DNA of 64,000 nucleotides from NCBI RefSeq assembly GCF_021155775.2, contig NC_060237.1, positions 20,978,970-21,042,969 on the forward strand, written 5' to 3'. Position 1 is the first letter of the stretch. Every line of letters begins with the position of its first letter. Positions 35,912 to 50,550 of the stretch are shown here, one piece after another. Made by a program: the position numbers and the translations under genes. Origin of the DNA: Neodiprion pinetum (taxonomy: Eukaryota; Arthropoda; Insecta; Hymenoptera; Diprionidae). The notes beneath the pieces are model-generated. The model did not search any database and had not been told where the DNA came from. It saw only the letters and a program-made list of their open reading frames with translations.

Positions 35912-38900
35912 CCCCTTTTTTTTCTCACCCATGTTACAGTAATTTATACAAAGTACAAGCTGGTCGCGTTGCACAAGCGCTTGTCTTATACCTATACAAG
36001 GTACCCGCGAGATAAGTCGAATATGTTATATAGTACAGTCCTTTGCGGAAATCGATTGGATCAGGTTCTGTTGGAAGGTTGTCCGGCTGCTTTCTACATA
36101 CCTATTATACCCTCGAATGAAACCTCAAGTTCCTGTCTGATCTTTCGGTTTTACTCGGTTTCCGCAATACCAAGTGACAAAAAAAAAAAAAAAACCGGAT
36201 GCGTCGCTGGAAGCTTCGAAAATCTGGACTTTTATTCGATTCTTCTTATGCACAGTACCGTTTATATCATGAAATACGTTGAACCGCTTTTGGTCACTGA
36301 TCCTTAACTAAGTACAGTCCGTTTTCAAAGCAGTTATAAAAATTTATTTATATACGTACATCACCTGCTTATTCTGAGATCGATTCACAGACAAAAATTC
36401 ATTTCCGTACCTCGTAAGTATATTCGAACTACAATTTTCTTCAGCGATTGAATAAGGTAAATTTACTAGTTATTGACAGGCTTAGATCCAATTGACGACC
36501 CTTTTATTTTCCTAACTTATAAATTTCTCGATGACTAAAATCAATTGCTAGATGGTCATACTCTGCAAATTTATTTTCTGATAATTTTAGGACTAAGGAT
36601 CAAACGGATACAACCCAAAAAAAGTCGATAATTGAGACGGGGTGAATAACTGGTACAATTACCTTATTTTTGCTTCTGAACCTATCTTTTCGAACCTTAC
36701 TAAACCCTACAAGTCGAGGGGCGTTTCACCGGATGGATTGAGATGTCGACATCATTTTAAATCAGTTCTTAATTTCCAAAATTACACTGAAATCTGTAAT
36801 ATTAAAATAAACTTCTACATTAGTAATAACGAAGGTAATGATTGGTATTTATGAGAAATGATGTAGAATTACAGGGATCTCTGAATCCTGAGAAATCACG
36901 TAATCGATGCAAAATTCACCTGTCAAGTAATCTCTCGTAATTACTCTATAAAATGTAAATAATCACGAAATACGTAATCACGGTGTCGATTCTTGCTCCG
37001 GTGAAACACGCCTTGGTGGTTATAGGTTTGTACCTACAAGTGCAAGGCCCAACTGATGAGCCATGAGAATTCGTAGTGCGTTTAGTTTATCGTTATAGAC
37101 ACTGTGTGGCGTAGGTATGGATGTACCTACGTGCATCGGGGTAATCACGCGATGTTTAGCAGTCAATCGCAACCACTCTTCATGTGCAATTCATTGATGT
37201 CGAAGAGGTTACCGACCTCGATAGTACAGCAGCAGCCGGACAAACTCTTAATCGCCTGCAAGGCAGACTCAACAACGGCGGGCGATTGTCATTCGTCTCT
37301 TCGTCATCATCGACGTCACGCGTGTACAATTCTTTGTGGCTTTATACCACGAATGCAGATGCAACGGAAATAAAAAAAAACCATCTCCATTTCGATAAAG
37401 TTTTAATACTCGTTTTATGTTATTCGACGAAATTTATTCGCAAAACGAAACGTAAATTAATGTTGCGCGATCTTTTGAAGTTAATTACACCTGCAAATCC
37501 GATGTTTCTATTTCATGTATGCGCGGTTTTGCAATACATTATCAAACTGTAAATCTCGGTTTACGGCGGTTCGAAAAAAAAGCGAACGTCTTTCCTTCGT
37601 TCGTTTTTTCATTCCATCTTCGACCGGTGCGGCAGATTTCAAGATTGCAAAATTTACCATCGACGGGTCGAAAACTTTGCGGTTTATTACACGAGGCTGC
37701 AAGGTATTTTCTCGGAAAATTAATCGAGGAATAGAATAAAGAGAGAAAATACCTGCAGGGTATGCGGGCAGCAAGGGAAACAGGAGATAAACGTAGAACT
37801 CACTTTATCCTTTCGTTCATCGACTATCGGGTCGATTTCGTCATTGGTTAAACTGTGAGATTGAAGTTATTTAGGGCAAAATATCTCGTTTCAGTGCGCG
37901 GTACGTGTACGTATATCGCTTGCGACTACTCCGAAGTGCCTCGAACTCTTGCAAAATTGATCTGCCGTAACGCGACTTGCGAGTTGTGCAGAATCCCAGT
38001 GACTTTTAGGAAAGGAATTCGTTCGGCCGTTCCTCCTCCCTTTTCCACGCGGCATGCACTCCCCGATCCGCCACTCTTATTCTCCCTTTCTCCTTCCGTT
38101 TCCATTCTTCTACCGTCCCTTTTTCTCTCTTGATGGTAAATTCACGTTTTGCTCGTATTTTTCACCATCTTGTTTCTTTTACCCGTCCTCACGTGACGTC
38201 GTTGTTCGACTTTTTATCTGCAAGGCTTTTAGTCGCGGTACAAAGGTACAGCTGTAGTCTTCGGTTGGTCTGGCCTTTGGATGTGAATCGTAAAATATAA
38301 CCTCCAGTCCTTACGTCGTCGTCTGTATAGTAGACGAATAACTGGGTTACCATAGAATCGCTCATCTCCGATGAAACGGGAAGTCTGCTGCCGAAGAGAG
38401 GGGGAATAGATGTGAGATTTTTACATCCGTTTCGAATATTGATCAGGAATTCGTTGCGGGAGAAAATGGTTTTGGCTTATTAACGAAGTTTCATAACTCG
38501 TTGAATAATTAGTCTTTACTCCCTCGCCTGCTTAGTTTCTCAAACTTTTTTCACCTCGCGTACCTTGGGTTTCTTTATACCAAAGCTCTGGCCAAAGAAG
38601 AAGACGAAGAATAAGACGAAACGCACATCGGTGTTGAAATATGATCCGCGGGTTTACTCTCTCGATTCGGGTTGATGCACTTCGATGAAGACCCGAACTC
38701 GATGCTTTCAAGTCTTGTTCGTTGTTTGTCGTTGAAACGTAGAAACTTGAAGAGGGCCATGGAATATGATTAACGATAAAAACAAACCGTGCAGAAACTC
38801 CACGTCGTCCTCGTCTTCGTTCTTCGTTATACGTCATGTGTAACCATACTCCGTTACATCAAACGTCATCGTCGTGTATAATTTCCGTCGGTCGTTCGCC

Positions 38901-39022
38901 TCGCGATTTCAAACCGGGAATTACTTATCTCTGTGAGGTACAACGATAATGAATTGAATCCGCATGACTAATTTGGAAATAGTGACTGCAGACCACGCCA
39001 ATCATTCTGTACGTAATATCCT
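35383..39022. other. Furin intron, between two dispersed repeat copies
   Basis: No gene is recognised. A long CT microsatellite lies at 35864-35911 and poly-A at about 36179-36194. The longest open frame here (from 35774) crosses the CT repeat and is judged spurious. Confidence 0.6.
35864..35911. repeat. (CT)n microsatellite
   Basis: About 24 CT units with one TT interruption near 35897, followed by short C and T runs. Confidence 0.95.
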
Positions 39023-39236
39023 GAAGTTTCATGAGGTTAAAATTCGCAACGTTACTTTAACGATGCATGTTTGGGAAAGCCGTTACTTCGCAGCCTTAGG
39101 ATTGTCTGAAATTCAGCTAATCGATCGTAACAAAGAAAACATGTTCATATTTTGAAGAGCAAACTCCTCGAAAGTCGTTCTTAACTTGTAGAACGATTTA
39201 TTCCATGAAGTTTCGTTACGTTAACGTTACTACTTC
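39023..39236. mobile_element. MITE-like element, copy B
   Basis: Diverged relative of 35194-35382 in the same orientation, sharing about two thirds of positions over the central 90 bp by eye. It ends with GTTACGTTAACGTTAC, matching the right end of copy A. Boundaries are approximate. Confidence 0.5.
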
Positions 39237-40531
39237 AACACGGTAGTTTCTTCGTTTCTTCGTCACTCCGGATCCACGCACGTCGCACAAGGTGATCGGT
39301 AATTATCAAACAACTATCTGTGATTGGGCCCGAGGCTGATCTCATCGCTGTACATCGATCATTTCCAAATCGTACGTGACTCATTTCGTACGATCCGATT
39401 ATCCAAGTTGTTAATAACCTTGATTGTGAGAAGTCTCGTTAATTAAATCCAAAGTCGGACAATCGTTTCTCATTCGATTCGGCGTCTTCTCAGTTCGAAA
39501 TAAAAAACTTTCACGTAACACATAAATCGATACAGTAATTGCATGCTGTATAACATATCTTGCATATCGATGATTTGAATAACATATCGAAAGACTGTTC
39601 TTAATTATGTTGTGTATAGTATATTAACCGCATGACACATAACATTTACGTTTACATTTGGTTACATGTACCGCTGAATCCTCGAAATATTTAGCTCTTG
39701 AAAGGTTAGAGGCTTTTAACTATCATGAACTTTTTATTCTTTTTACACTAACGAGTTTGGATTTCTTCACTAATTAGCAAATTATTCGTGCAATTATTAT
39801 TACTTTTTGAGTCCTGCGACATTCGACAACGCCTATGCTCGTGAATTATGCATTAGGTATATACATATCGAGATTCTTATCTCCGTCTCCGTGATATTTG
39901 TGTTATATGTAACTGCAATCTGCTTGATTGTAAAAAATACCGATCGATTCTGATCAATTCGAAAGAAAATGTCACCCTACAACGTAATCTCTTTTATCAT
40001 ATAAAATTATTGTCATTAATTTCTATAATTTTTTCACTTTTCTGCCGTTTAATGACTTGACAAGTTTGTACAACAGTGCCAAGTATCAGTGTCAATTATT
40101 TCGCTCCATCTCCGCGTGAAGGTGAGACTGCTATTCATTGTAAGAAATCATGCGTAATTACCGTTACGTCTGGTGTAGCACCGTACTTCCGGTTTCTAAT
40201 TTCTTGCTTCAATTCGTTGTGTGTATAAACGACTTTGTGAAACTTGAAGTAAGAAATGAATAATTACGCTGGATGTGCGGAGTTGCGTAATAAAAGATCT
40301 CTTCTTCGTCCTCCACTTGAGTCGCTTTATTCGCGGAGAGATGCTAAGTACTGCCGCTTCCGCCGTTGCGTTAGTGCTTTGCTATGTTAAAATAAACAAA
40401 CAAATAAAAATTTAAACCCGTCACATATAGGAGAGTCGGAATTGGAACGTTAAAATTTTCAAAACTAAAATAAACTATACTCGTAAAAGAAGCCAGCTAT
40501 TTTTTTTCTCATCTTTTCTTTTTTTATTTAT

Positions 40532-40553
40532 TCTCTCTCTCTCTCTCTCTCTC
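40532..40553. repeat. (CT)n microsatellite
   Basis: About eleven CT units. Confidence 0.95.
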
Positions 40554-43500
40554 TATCTTAAGTCGTTAAAGAATCGTTCTAGCAAGTAATCGTCGAGTCA
40601 ATTTATCCTTTCACGCTTGTTGCAAGCAGCAGTTCTTTTTACCCTGTATAATTTACAAGTTGGCCATGCGTATTATGGTAATATCTTTGAATTATAAAAA
40701 AAATTATTAGCATGATTGTATGCACCGAAAATATTGATTTACGTTTAGTATAGATGCCATGCGTGCGAATTACGTACAGGGCGTTAAATTATCGTTATCG
40801 ATGCCTCGGGAAAAATATAATACCTCGCTGATACACGTGTCAAAATATTCATGTGTGATGGTACATGCATTTCGGTACGTACACATGTACTCGGATCTAT
40901 ATCATTCTCTCTCCCTCTCTCTCTCTCATTCTGGATTGTTAAATCGGCTAAATTGCCGTTCCAGATTATAGCTTGTGGCATGAATTTACCCAACTCAAAA
41001 CCTTTTGTTTCTCGAATCCCGAGAAAATTTGAAATACCATCTGGTTCGCCTGAAATCGGGAAAATCAGAACCCTGTGTAATTCAGTGCGAAAGCTGCAGA
41101 GTGAAATACTGCGCTATAATATTTTCAATTATTAGCAATTTCGTATCCTGTATTCCAGAGTAACTATAGAATTGATCTTGATGAAATTTGAATAGAAATT
41201 ACAGTGACTATTCGACGAATAAATATGTACCGTTAAACCTTCTCAAACTCTCGCGATTACTAAACCTTTGAAATATTGATCATTGCTATAGAAGGTTTAC
41301 GATGAATCTTCAAAAAAGAAAATTGCTCCTCGAATCTTGGAATATTATTTATCGTAGCCCCTGCAGTCTGAGCCTTGGAGTTTTAGAAAATTCAGTCAGT
41401 ACTTGTTAGGGAAAATTGTCTTCAGGGAGAAATTTTTTCTTCGCCGTAGAATACCGTTTGAAACGTTAACGTGACTTCTGGAACACGTTGTTACTTTTCA
41501 AGTCGCGAACTACCAGAGACCTTTACCTTTGTTATTAACGCTTGTTCCTTCCCTAGATCACTGCGAACACACAATAATCAACAGACACGGTACGTTTGAT
41601 TGATTTCAAGTCAGTTTTCCAGCAATTTTGACTATGCACCTCTTGCATCATTCGATTTTCGTTCTAAATTGATGCAAACTATTGCGAGAATGTAGCAAGT
41701 CAGTTTTAGTAATTGCTTAATTTTCGTACGTGAATGACAGTTTAAAAAAATTAGCGAAAAAAGATAGCGATTGTATAATATCAAGTTATTCAAATAATGT
41801 CTATGTATTAAAATTGCTTATCTTACGTTTTTTAGTTGTCGATGAAATATTTTTTTTAATCAAATTTCTTTTTTCTCTTTAAATTTTAAGCTCCCTATAT
41901 TCTCCATAATGTCCAAATAAAATATTATATATATAATGTATATATAAGTAGCAACAGACATAAAATGTGAAAAATATTTCTTCACTCGCTTACAGATATA
42001 AACGAGTCCTGAAATGAAAATAAATTTCATTTTTGTAGAATTAGAGAAACACGATCAATGAAGTTGTTTTTATTTTTTTCTCGATATACAATCCGTCGTG
42101 CCAATATAAAATTAAACCGAGAAAATTTCAACAAAGTCTCTCGCTGCCCCTTTGTAAGAGATTTCTAGAAACTGTCTCCTTGAATATTTATACAGGTATC
42201 ATATAGGGACAAAGCTCGTGTACAGGTTTCGTTCGTGTCAGTTGCAATACCCTCGGCTTGGAAGAATTAGGCACAAGGGACCTCGTACATTTCACAGTGT
42301 TACGCAAGTAAATTGGAGGATTTATTAGTCTTTCTTTGATACCGCAGACACCGACAGTGAACAGGTTACAATTAGGCCTGTACCTACGTCACGTCTCGAG
42401 AGTCGTTGTAGATCCGTATATATTTTCATTTTCTTTTTATGTTTTCTTTCTTCGAAGGAAGCTCGAATGTTCAGACCTCACGGCGCCGAGTACATATATG
42501 CGTAAGGTTGTAATATACCTAGAGAACTCAACGATGGAATTTACGAGGGGATTGCCCCGTGCAGCTGCGACCTTTTATCTCGTTCGAGCGATCTTACTTG
42601 ATTATTGTCTTTGAAGAACTTTGTCGGTGCAGCAGCTGTCTGTTTTTAATTTAATTTCTTTTCCTTCTCTCTTTTTATACTCCTTTGTCAATGATTTTCC
42701 CCTATCGACCGATGTGGCCGATCGTCAATACAACCGGCTTATACGGTTTACAATAAATAAACAACGAACTTACGATCTGTCGAGCTTGTGACTCTAGCAG
42801 ATAAATTGGCGTCGATTTTACTCGGTTTACCCTGTCATTATACGCCCGATCACTTACGTGTGTATCCGAAATTTCGTATTTGAGGAAAAATCTTGATGGA
42901 AACAAATGATGTAACGAATCGCTCGCAATTCTGCTCTCGAACACGTTGGCAATATATCAATGAAATTTGGTAGAAACTGTTGAACGTCGTACTAAATTGT
43001 AAGTTTTCTGCTCGACAACTACGCGATAATAATTCACATCCAGTTTGGGTAGAATTCGTTATATAGGTATGTAACGTCTCTGATCCAGACACGTTTGAAC
43101 GATCTAAGGGTAGTCACAGTAAACACGTATTAAATTTTCAAGCTGAAAATTGTACATTCAGATTTAAGACAAAAAAGAATGGGTAAATGAGTATAGGTTA
43201 AATTGTTTTTCTGTCGTTTCAGTATAAACTGAATGTCCTTGGTGTGCCTAAAACTCTTAACGAGATATTGACACGGTTAGTTTTTACTTCCTTTGGTGCA
43301 TGTAACGTTTTTATTTTTGATTTTTTTTTTTCTCGCACGAAGAATGATGTCGTTTTCGTGTCTTTCACTCTTATGATTTTACCGTTTAATTTTATACGTC
43401 GTCAAACTTCGCTATCACAGGATTCAAGCTTATTCCGGTTCATTTAATCAGTCTCGTTCGACTGTCTGTCTGAATGTGGAAATTCGAAAGCAGCCAGAAC

Positions 43501-45327
43501 GTCGAATTTCTTCTCTTTACATAAGCAAAGCTCATGTTATATGTTTTTTTTCACCAATTCATTTCGTGTTGTTCGATTGCCAGAAATTGTTCTGTACTTA
43601 GAAATTCACGGAAGTCTAACTGCGTATGGAATAGCCCTCTTTTGCATTAATTGAAAATTTACGATGTAATACCTGTAAGTTCGATTACATCTACGAGAGA
43701 GGATGCGCGGGAAAATGGAAAGGAAGAAAAATGATCCGAATTCACTCTGCATTGTCGACTCATCAGGGTAAAAGGTTCACTCTGATCAGTTATTCTCATA
43801 TCCTGATCCTTTTCCATCGCGTTATTCATTCCTTGTATACAATAATACGATCATTCAGACTTTGAACGAATCCTGTTCACCATGACGCGTCAACCGGCAC
43901 ATGTGCGTTAATTTTTCCGACGTCCGTATAACTGACAAAGTCACAACCGTAATAACAGTAGATCCTGCATTCTCCTTCCTGAACTTTTGCACTATATAAC
44001 ACACCGATTACCCAGTGTTCTTATTATCCGCGAAATACCGCCCATTACAATATCGAATTCGCGATCTAATGCAGCTCGTTAAGAGTCATGAACGGGTTGC
44101 GCAATGGTGATTGTTCGGTTGTAGGTACGCCGGTAACCGCCTATGCTGTTGTGTATATACAATATATTATATATATATATGTATGTATATAAAATACACG
44201 ACGACCAGCTACGTCATTGCGCCAGTTTGAGCGACCACAGGCGGTTATCGAGGTCACAACGAGACTTTTCACTCCCACTTTATTCCCGCACAATCTCGTC
44301 TGTCTTATCGTTAGGTGTAAGACCGTATCCTGCACAGCCGTGAGTGTTGAACTTTGGACATTACAGCGAAGGATATAGATCGACGCAGGATAACAATGAT
44401 CCCGGACACTCCGGAATGCTCGGTATAAATTTCGTAGTCAGGTTTATAGTAGCATAACGTTTCGAATGTGCTGACGTTGTGAATGCCTCTTTGTTTTCAC
44501 CGCCAGCCGCAAGATGCAACTAATTTTGCAATTCGGATTCCACCTTGGTGGCGGACGGCGTTGTTTCCCCTTTCGAGAGCCTTGCACGCGAAAGGCTGAT
44601 GAATGGGATGACCTAACGTCATGCATCGCGTTCGAGAACACCGGGGAAACCGTTGTAATTCACGAGAAAAAGGTTATCCAGGTCCTTAGCACTGGCAAGA
44701 AATAAGAGCGGGACTTTTTCTTTCGCGAGGAACGATTATCGGATAAACCATTCTTTCGTTTACCGCGCGAAAAATCCTGGGAGACAACGGATAGACGCTT
44801 ACATAGCCAGGGGCCAAGGTTCACCCTTCACCCTGGTAACGGTCACGAAATTGACATTTTTTGTACAACCGAGCTGCGGTTGGCTGAAGGAAACGTATTG
44901 CGCACCCATTATGGAGTCCGATGTTTCAATCCAAATCTTGGCCAATTTTTCACAAGCACGTATTCGTCGGTCAACTGGTTATAACTGATGTGTACGTTAG
45001 GTTGGTAACGTTCTTTGTCGAAACCGCAAAAATATACGTTACGCGTACTTCGTGCTTTGATTGCCGCCTTCAAGGATACCGATCATTCTGATGTGAAGTC
45101 GTTTATTTGAATAGCCTGTTTTTTCCCCGGTCATATAACGATCCTTCGTTACAGCTAATAATTCACTTCATCCTTGTAGTTATACATATAAGTACACACC
45201 TGTGCGTGAAAACGAAATTATTTGTGACGCTGCAGTTTTAGACGTATAATAACGTTACGTTGTGTGTTACGACGGCAATTGTGACGTGATTGTGACCTAC
45301 TGATTTAGTGCGTAGCTTTTGTTTGTT

Positions 45328-45366
45328 TCTTTCTCTCTCTCTCTCTCTCCCTCCCTCTCTGTCTCT
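45328..45366. repeat. (CT)n microsatellite with CCCT and GT interruptions
   Basis: CT-rich repeat with two CCCT interruptions and one GT. Confidence 0.9.
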
Positions 45367-48300
45367 TTGCCAAGACAAGAAATGTTCCCAAAGTTTCGAT
45401 TGTCCGTAGCAAGATCTGAAATTCTAGATTGATCGACTACGTACCGACTTGTTACGTAAAACCCAAGCTATTACAATTGGTAAAATGAGACGACCAGGGA
45501 TGGCAACTTGCCGACCTCTGTTTTTCTATAACGGTCAACGGGAATTCAATAAGACTCGGCCAAACGACGACGCGTTTTCACTTTCTAGGGAGCATTTTTA
45601 CTTCCACATGCAGGCCGCACGCCCTCGGAGAAAGTCTCGCGGAATATCCCTGGCCTAAGTGTTCCAGAAGGTGTGCTTACCGCGACCGGCTTGCAGTCGT
45701 CGGACCCCTTGGTGAGCGAAGTTCGATCCCTCCCAGCTTCCCGGGTCCGAATCCAGACGAACACTCGGCATCGCGGAAAAGCCGGAATGTTTCCATGGCT
45801 TCGTTAATTTTCACGTCGCACTTTACTCGCCTCGATGTCAAATTCGGCTGGTCGTAAGTGCTGTGTGACTGTAAATTTTTTTGGGATACATCTGAATCTT
45901 CCGATACTTCTTGAGTTCCCCTGAACGAATGATAATTAATTAATCCACGATTTCGGGCATGATTTACGCCAATGCCGTAAGAGAGGACGAAGAAGAAGAG
46001 GATGCCCCGTAATTGTCACTGTACAGTAAACGACGACAAATTGGATTGCCTCTCAACGCCATCAGCGTAAAGTGGATCCAATTTCGATGATCGTTTATGT
46101 GCTCGTTCGACGCCAAGTTCAGCGTGTACTACAATCGTTATAACCATTACCAGCAATTTTTTGCTATTTATACCCGACCACTTAGCTCTTACACGTCTGC
46201 TCAATGAAACCTGGCGAATCTACATGCGCGTATGTGTGCCTGATTCGGCAGCTCGACACGCAATTTAGATAGCGAAATCGAGACGTTGGTATGGAAAATC
46301 TCCATTTAGAATCGATCCACCTCGAATCTTGTCACACCGAATTTTCAACCAAGTCTTACGTCTAACTTCAGCGATACTTTCACAAACCTGTCGATACGTT
46401 TCTCTTGTATGGTAACCGTAAATACGTGTAATACATCACGATGTATATACACATTATACACACGCAATTATATGCCATTGATGTTTCTGTAGTAAAGATG
46501 ACGCGGTTGAAAAAAAGGATATAATCAACGATAGCAACGTTCCCTTTATCAAATATTCCATTACAGTTACTTGGTGCGAAATTTAATGTCGGAGACGTCG
46601 AGCGCGTTTTGGAAATTCAAATTTATATGGGAGTGTTTTTTTTTTCTTTGTTTCCCCGTAAAGAGTGGTATCTGTAATATTACGTATAATATATACGGTA
46701 CGAGTCCTTGCCGCCCCAACAAAGCGAATATCGTCATCACCACACTCCAGATGCTAAAATGCACAATCTACCGTGTTCGAGGCAGGGTGAACCGAGCCCT
46801 AAATTTAATATCCACCCTCGGCTCTCTCGCATTCCTGGTTTTCCGACTCCCCTGGGACACGGCCTAACCTCCTGCTGCCTGAGGGGTTCGTTGCAGCGTA
46901 TCATCCTCGGTTCTGAATCCATTCGGAATGGTGATGCTGCAGAGGAGGATATTCGTAAGTACTGCATGGAAATCAACGTCGTCTGACTTTGACGGTCTCG
47001 AGCAGTACCTCAAACACCTCGAGACGAGGTATCGCTGTATTACAGTTTTCAAACTTCACGCTTGACGTTGCTTCATCGTTCCTCCGGTAACGAGGATTCC
47101 TGCGGTTGCGTTTCGCTCAATCAAGCAAACTTCGAATTCCATCGTACGGGGTCCCGATTCACGAAAACTTCTCATCAACTTGAAAGCGAAGGCACGTGAC
47201 CGGCCAATTTAATTGGCTTTCGTTATCTTCCCGGCTTTGGAAGCCTTGCGCGTGTTATCCCGATCGGACGTTGATGCGTGTCTGCTGCTTCTGACGTTAC
47301 GACGTTGTCACACTTGCGTAAATGCGCGCGTGTGTGCGAAGCCAATAATACGTGATCACCGTCAATTATACCCTTCAGCATCCTCTCGTCTGTCACTCTA
47401 ATCAAATGCGTTCAATTCAGCGAACATGACGTACGCGATAGTTCGTCCGACGAAATACTTGGAACTTTATACACTATCACACAAATTTAACATTATACGA
47501 CGCACATACGAGTAATATTTTTACAAATAATACCAAACGCGGATGACGTTGTGACGAATATAAGCGAACTGTTGATTTCCGACTTGATCACCGCTGTGCA
47601 GTTGTTGAAACATAAACCGACGTTTGTTGTTAATCAATTTTGTTAACATAGCTTTGTAAAAAGCAAGTCAAAGAGGGACGGTATGTATCGATACACCGCA
47701 GACGAGTCGGATAAATTCATCCATCCAGCACCGCAGGATTTCGGGCATATTGTGCGAGCTGGGATTTGCGCAAAGAGGGAAGGGAAAATGTGTTCGCACC
47801 GGATTTATATTTTTATCATCGTAAACCACTCGTGGTGCGTTATGTGGGCAAAATTTACACATATAATAGGTGCGTTACTCTCTACGGCGGTATTTCGTTT
47901 CGTGTTCAAATATATGATATCTACACATATCAGAGGGAATACCATTCACTGGAGTGTGAGAAATTCGGTATTTCGTTGCGGTGTAAATCGATAGCTGCAG
48001 CTAATACATCGCTCAAAAAATTCTAGGAAAAATGTAATATGAAGTTTGGAAGCTGTGGAAGTGCAGCGTTTCAATTCTGATTACGAGCCAACGATTCCTG
48101 TTCGAAGTCAAAGGAAGGAAATCTGATTAAAGAAGCTTGTGACAGCACAATCGGTGATACTCGTTGTCTCTTTTTGCCGTCTCAGTGTTTAATCAGCTGC
48201 GGATGCCGAACGTTAGTTCTGTTGTATGTGTTTGCGAATAATGAATAATGGGAAAAAATTCATGCCTTCCGGTTACGTTGAGGGAAAAAACTTGACTAAG

Positions 48301-50550
48301 CTGAACAAGATTTTCATACCATATGTCCGGAGCGCCTCAAGCTATTGCTTTTCCTGCTAATCCCTAAGTTGACTTTTGACGTCGGAGGTTGTTGTCTGCC
48401 GGATTATCGAGTGTCTGAACCGCGTGATTCCGCGTGCAGATATTTTTCTTTCGTTTTTTGTTCCACCAATTTTTAAGCCCATTGTTTGCAAGATAAGCCA
48501 CTTTGCTTCCCTTGCGTTCACATCGCAAACAGAGAGGGCGAAGTCTTGATAAAGTCTAAGGCACGTGCTCTGGCGCAAAATCGCCAACGCTGCTCATTCG
48601 CTTTCTCTGTTCATCGTAATATTACTCACCAAAAATTGCTTGTCTCACCAACTCTCTCTTGTCGTCTGATTTTAAAAACAGAATCACCAATGTTGGTCAA
48701 CTTATTTTTTTTTGTATCAGTATTACTGGAAACATAAACGATTAAAATCAGAGTAACGATCAATTTGCGACAGTTGATCTATTTTCAACGAATAATACAG
48801 TGATTTGGTCATTCTTATATTATATGCATGTAAATAGGTAATAATTGCTGTAGCATTCGTGTTCTAGAAAACTAGAACCTTCGGTCATACTTAGTTCCAG
48901 TGAATATGAGGTGTCGTAGTAGTTTTGTCTGGTCTGCTGGAGTGAATTGTTCCTCTTGAATTACGTTGTAGGATTTTTTTTTTTAATTCGTTGACATAAA
49001 CTTACCGTCTTCGACACATGTGGCGGATTCTCGTCTATACTAACGGAACAAGATGACCGACAATTCTAAATTTAACGAAGCTTGAGCAGCACGTTTATAT
49101 ATATTTAGTTTAGTTGAGACGAAAGATTGGCTCTATCTTCGTTATACCATATTCTTGTATTTGAAATCTCCCAACCACCCACAGGGTTTATTCCGCAACG
49201 TGAAAAGAGAGTAAAGAGAATTAACTAACGTAACAAAGGAATAACAGTAATGATGATAATGACCCCTGTTAGCGATGCGTATTCGTTAGCTGTCTGGTGT
49301 TCGGACACACTGTTTTAATTCAAGGCTCGTACTCGGCCAAAGCTGGCGTAACAACGTAGGTCTGTACGAGAGAGGCTCTAGATGAATTTACGAATTCGAG
49401 GCTTGACTTTAGACTTGCGAAGGGAATAAGGGTCGGCTTTTATTCGGCCAGCCCTATAGGGGTCGCTAACAAGTTCAGTAATTGCTTATAAGCAGGATCG
49501 ATAAAAAGCAACACTATACCTACGTAACATGTTCTCTGCGCATTCATTCCATGCCTGATTCCACAATAGTTTCGTTTTCTTTTCAACATAATTCCGTTGT
49601 TTCCAATGTTTCTTCAAAATTGTATTAATTATACATTCGTTTACCTTAACTCCGTTTTGCCGAATATTTGTTTTTTTTTTTGTTATTTATCGAAAACTTC
49701 CAAACCACCTGACACGCGAAAAAGTATATCGAACATGTATGAGTCATTATTTTTTCAGATGGTAATCGTTAAAAAAAAAGAAAACGACCGTAATTTACTT
49801 TATTACTAATGACACTATTTCATAATTAATATGCGATAAGACTTGGGTTATACTTATTCGATTACTTCACTTTCTTTTTTCTGCAGATTATCAATGTTTA
49901 CAAAATTATAAGCTGCTTCTATATTAATTTGCTTAATCGTTGTTGTTGTTGATGATTTTTGTTCCTTTTTACCGGTCTCGTTTTTTTGCTAATATGTAAC
50001 ATTTGGGTCGAAAAATTCACTGAAATTTCTACTCAACGGTTCTTTTTGCTTCTGGACTCCTCTGGACGTTTCATGCTGTCTTGTAATCAATTGCACAAGC
50101 GCTTTGACGGTCCAGTCACTAATTATTGTGCCATAGAAGCGAAGTGCCGAGGAAATCGAGAGAGTGGAGAGAGGTATCCTCTCGTACAGAAGTGGAAATT
50201 GCTTTGCTGAATATGAAACATCTTCTCGTATCGACGTTCTTACTTTTCCCGCATCTGAATCCACTTGCGCAGACCTTTTCAGCCTTGATCCTCGTTGCTC
50301 ACAGTTTGGAATCCGTTTTCGTTTTTTCCTGTTCCCGTCGGTAAAAATCTGCGCTTAATTAAACCAGATTCAATTTCGCGTAGCATAAGTAGGCTGCGCA
50401 TTATGACGCCGCGTTATGGCGCCAAGTCTATAATCGAACGGAAGTTTTCATTCGCGGATGATATTAAACTTTTTTTTCTAAACAATGCCGTAGTCATTTT
50501 TCCACGATGTCGGTGGGAGGCTGAATGTAATTGAAACTGGCTGAATTGTT

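Larger units (their letters stand above)
39237..50550. other. Furin intron, central part
   Basis: No gene recognised. CT microsatellites lie at 40532-40553, 40905-40927 and 45328-45366; AT-rich tracts lie near 41930-41950 and 44155-44190. A relatively GC-rich stretch (45470-45800) has a short open frame that matches nothing known. No furin catalytic-domain exon (Asp, His or Ser motif) was seen. Confidence 0.55.

Noticed and set aside
35774..36307. 177-codon plus-strand frame
   Set aside because: It runs through the CT microsatellite (a Ser/Leu run) and a poly-A tract; low complexity with no domain.
43223..43447. Open frame after a TTTCAG acceptor that could have been the next furin exon
   Set aside because: The peptide (YKLNVLGVPKTLNE) does not resemble the furin prodomain continuation, and a poly-T-derived Phe run follows.
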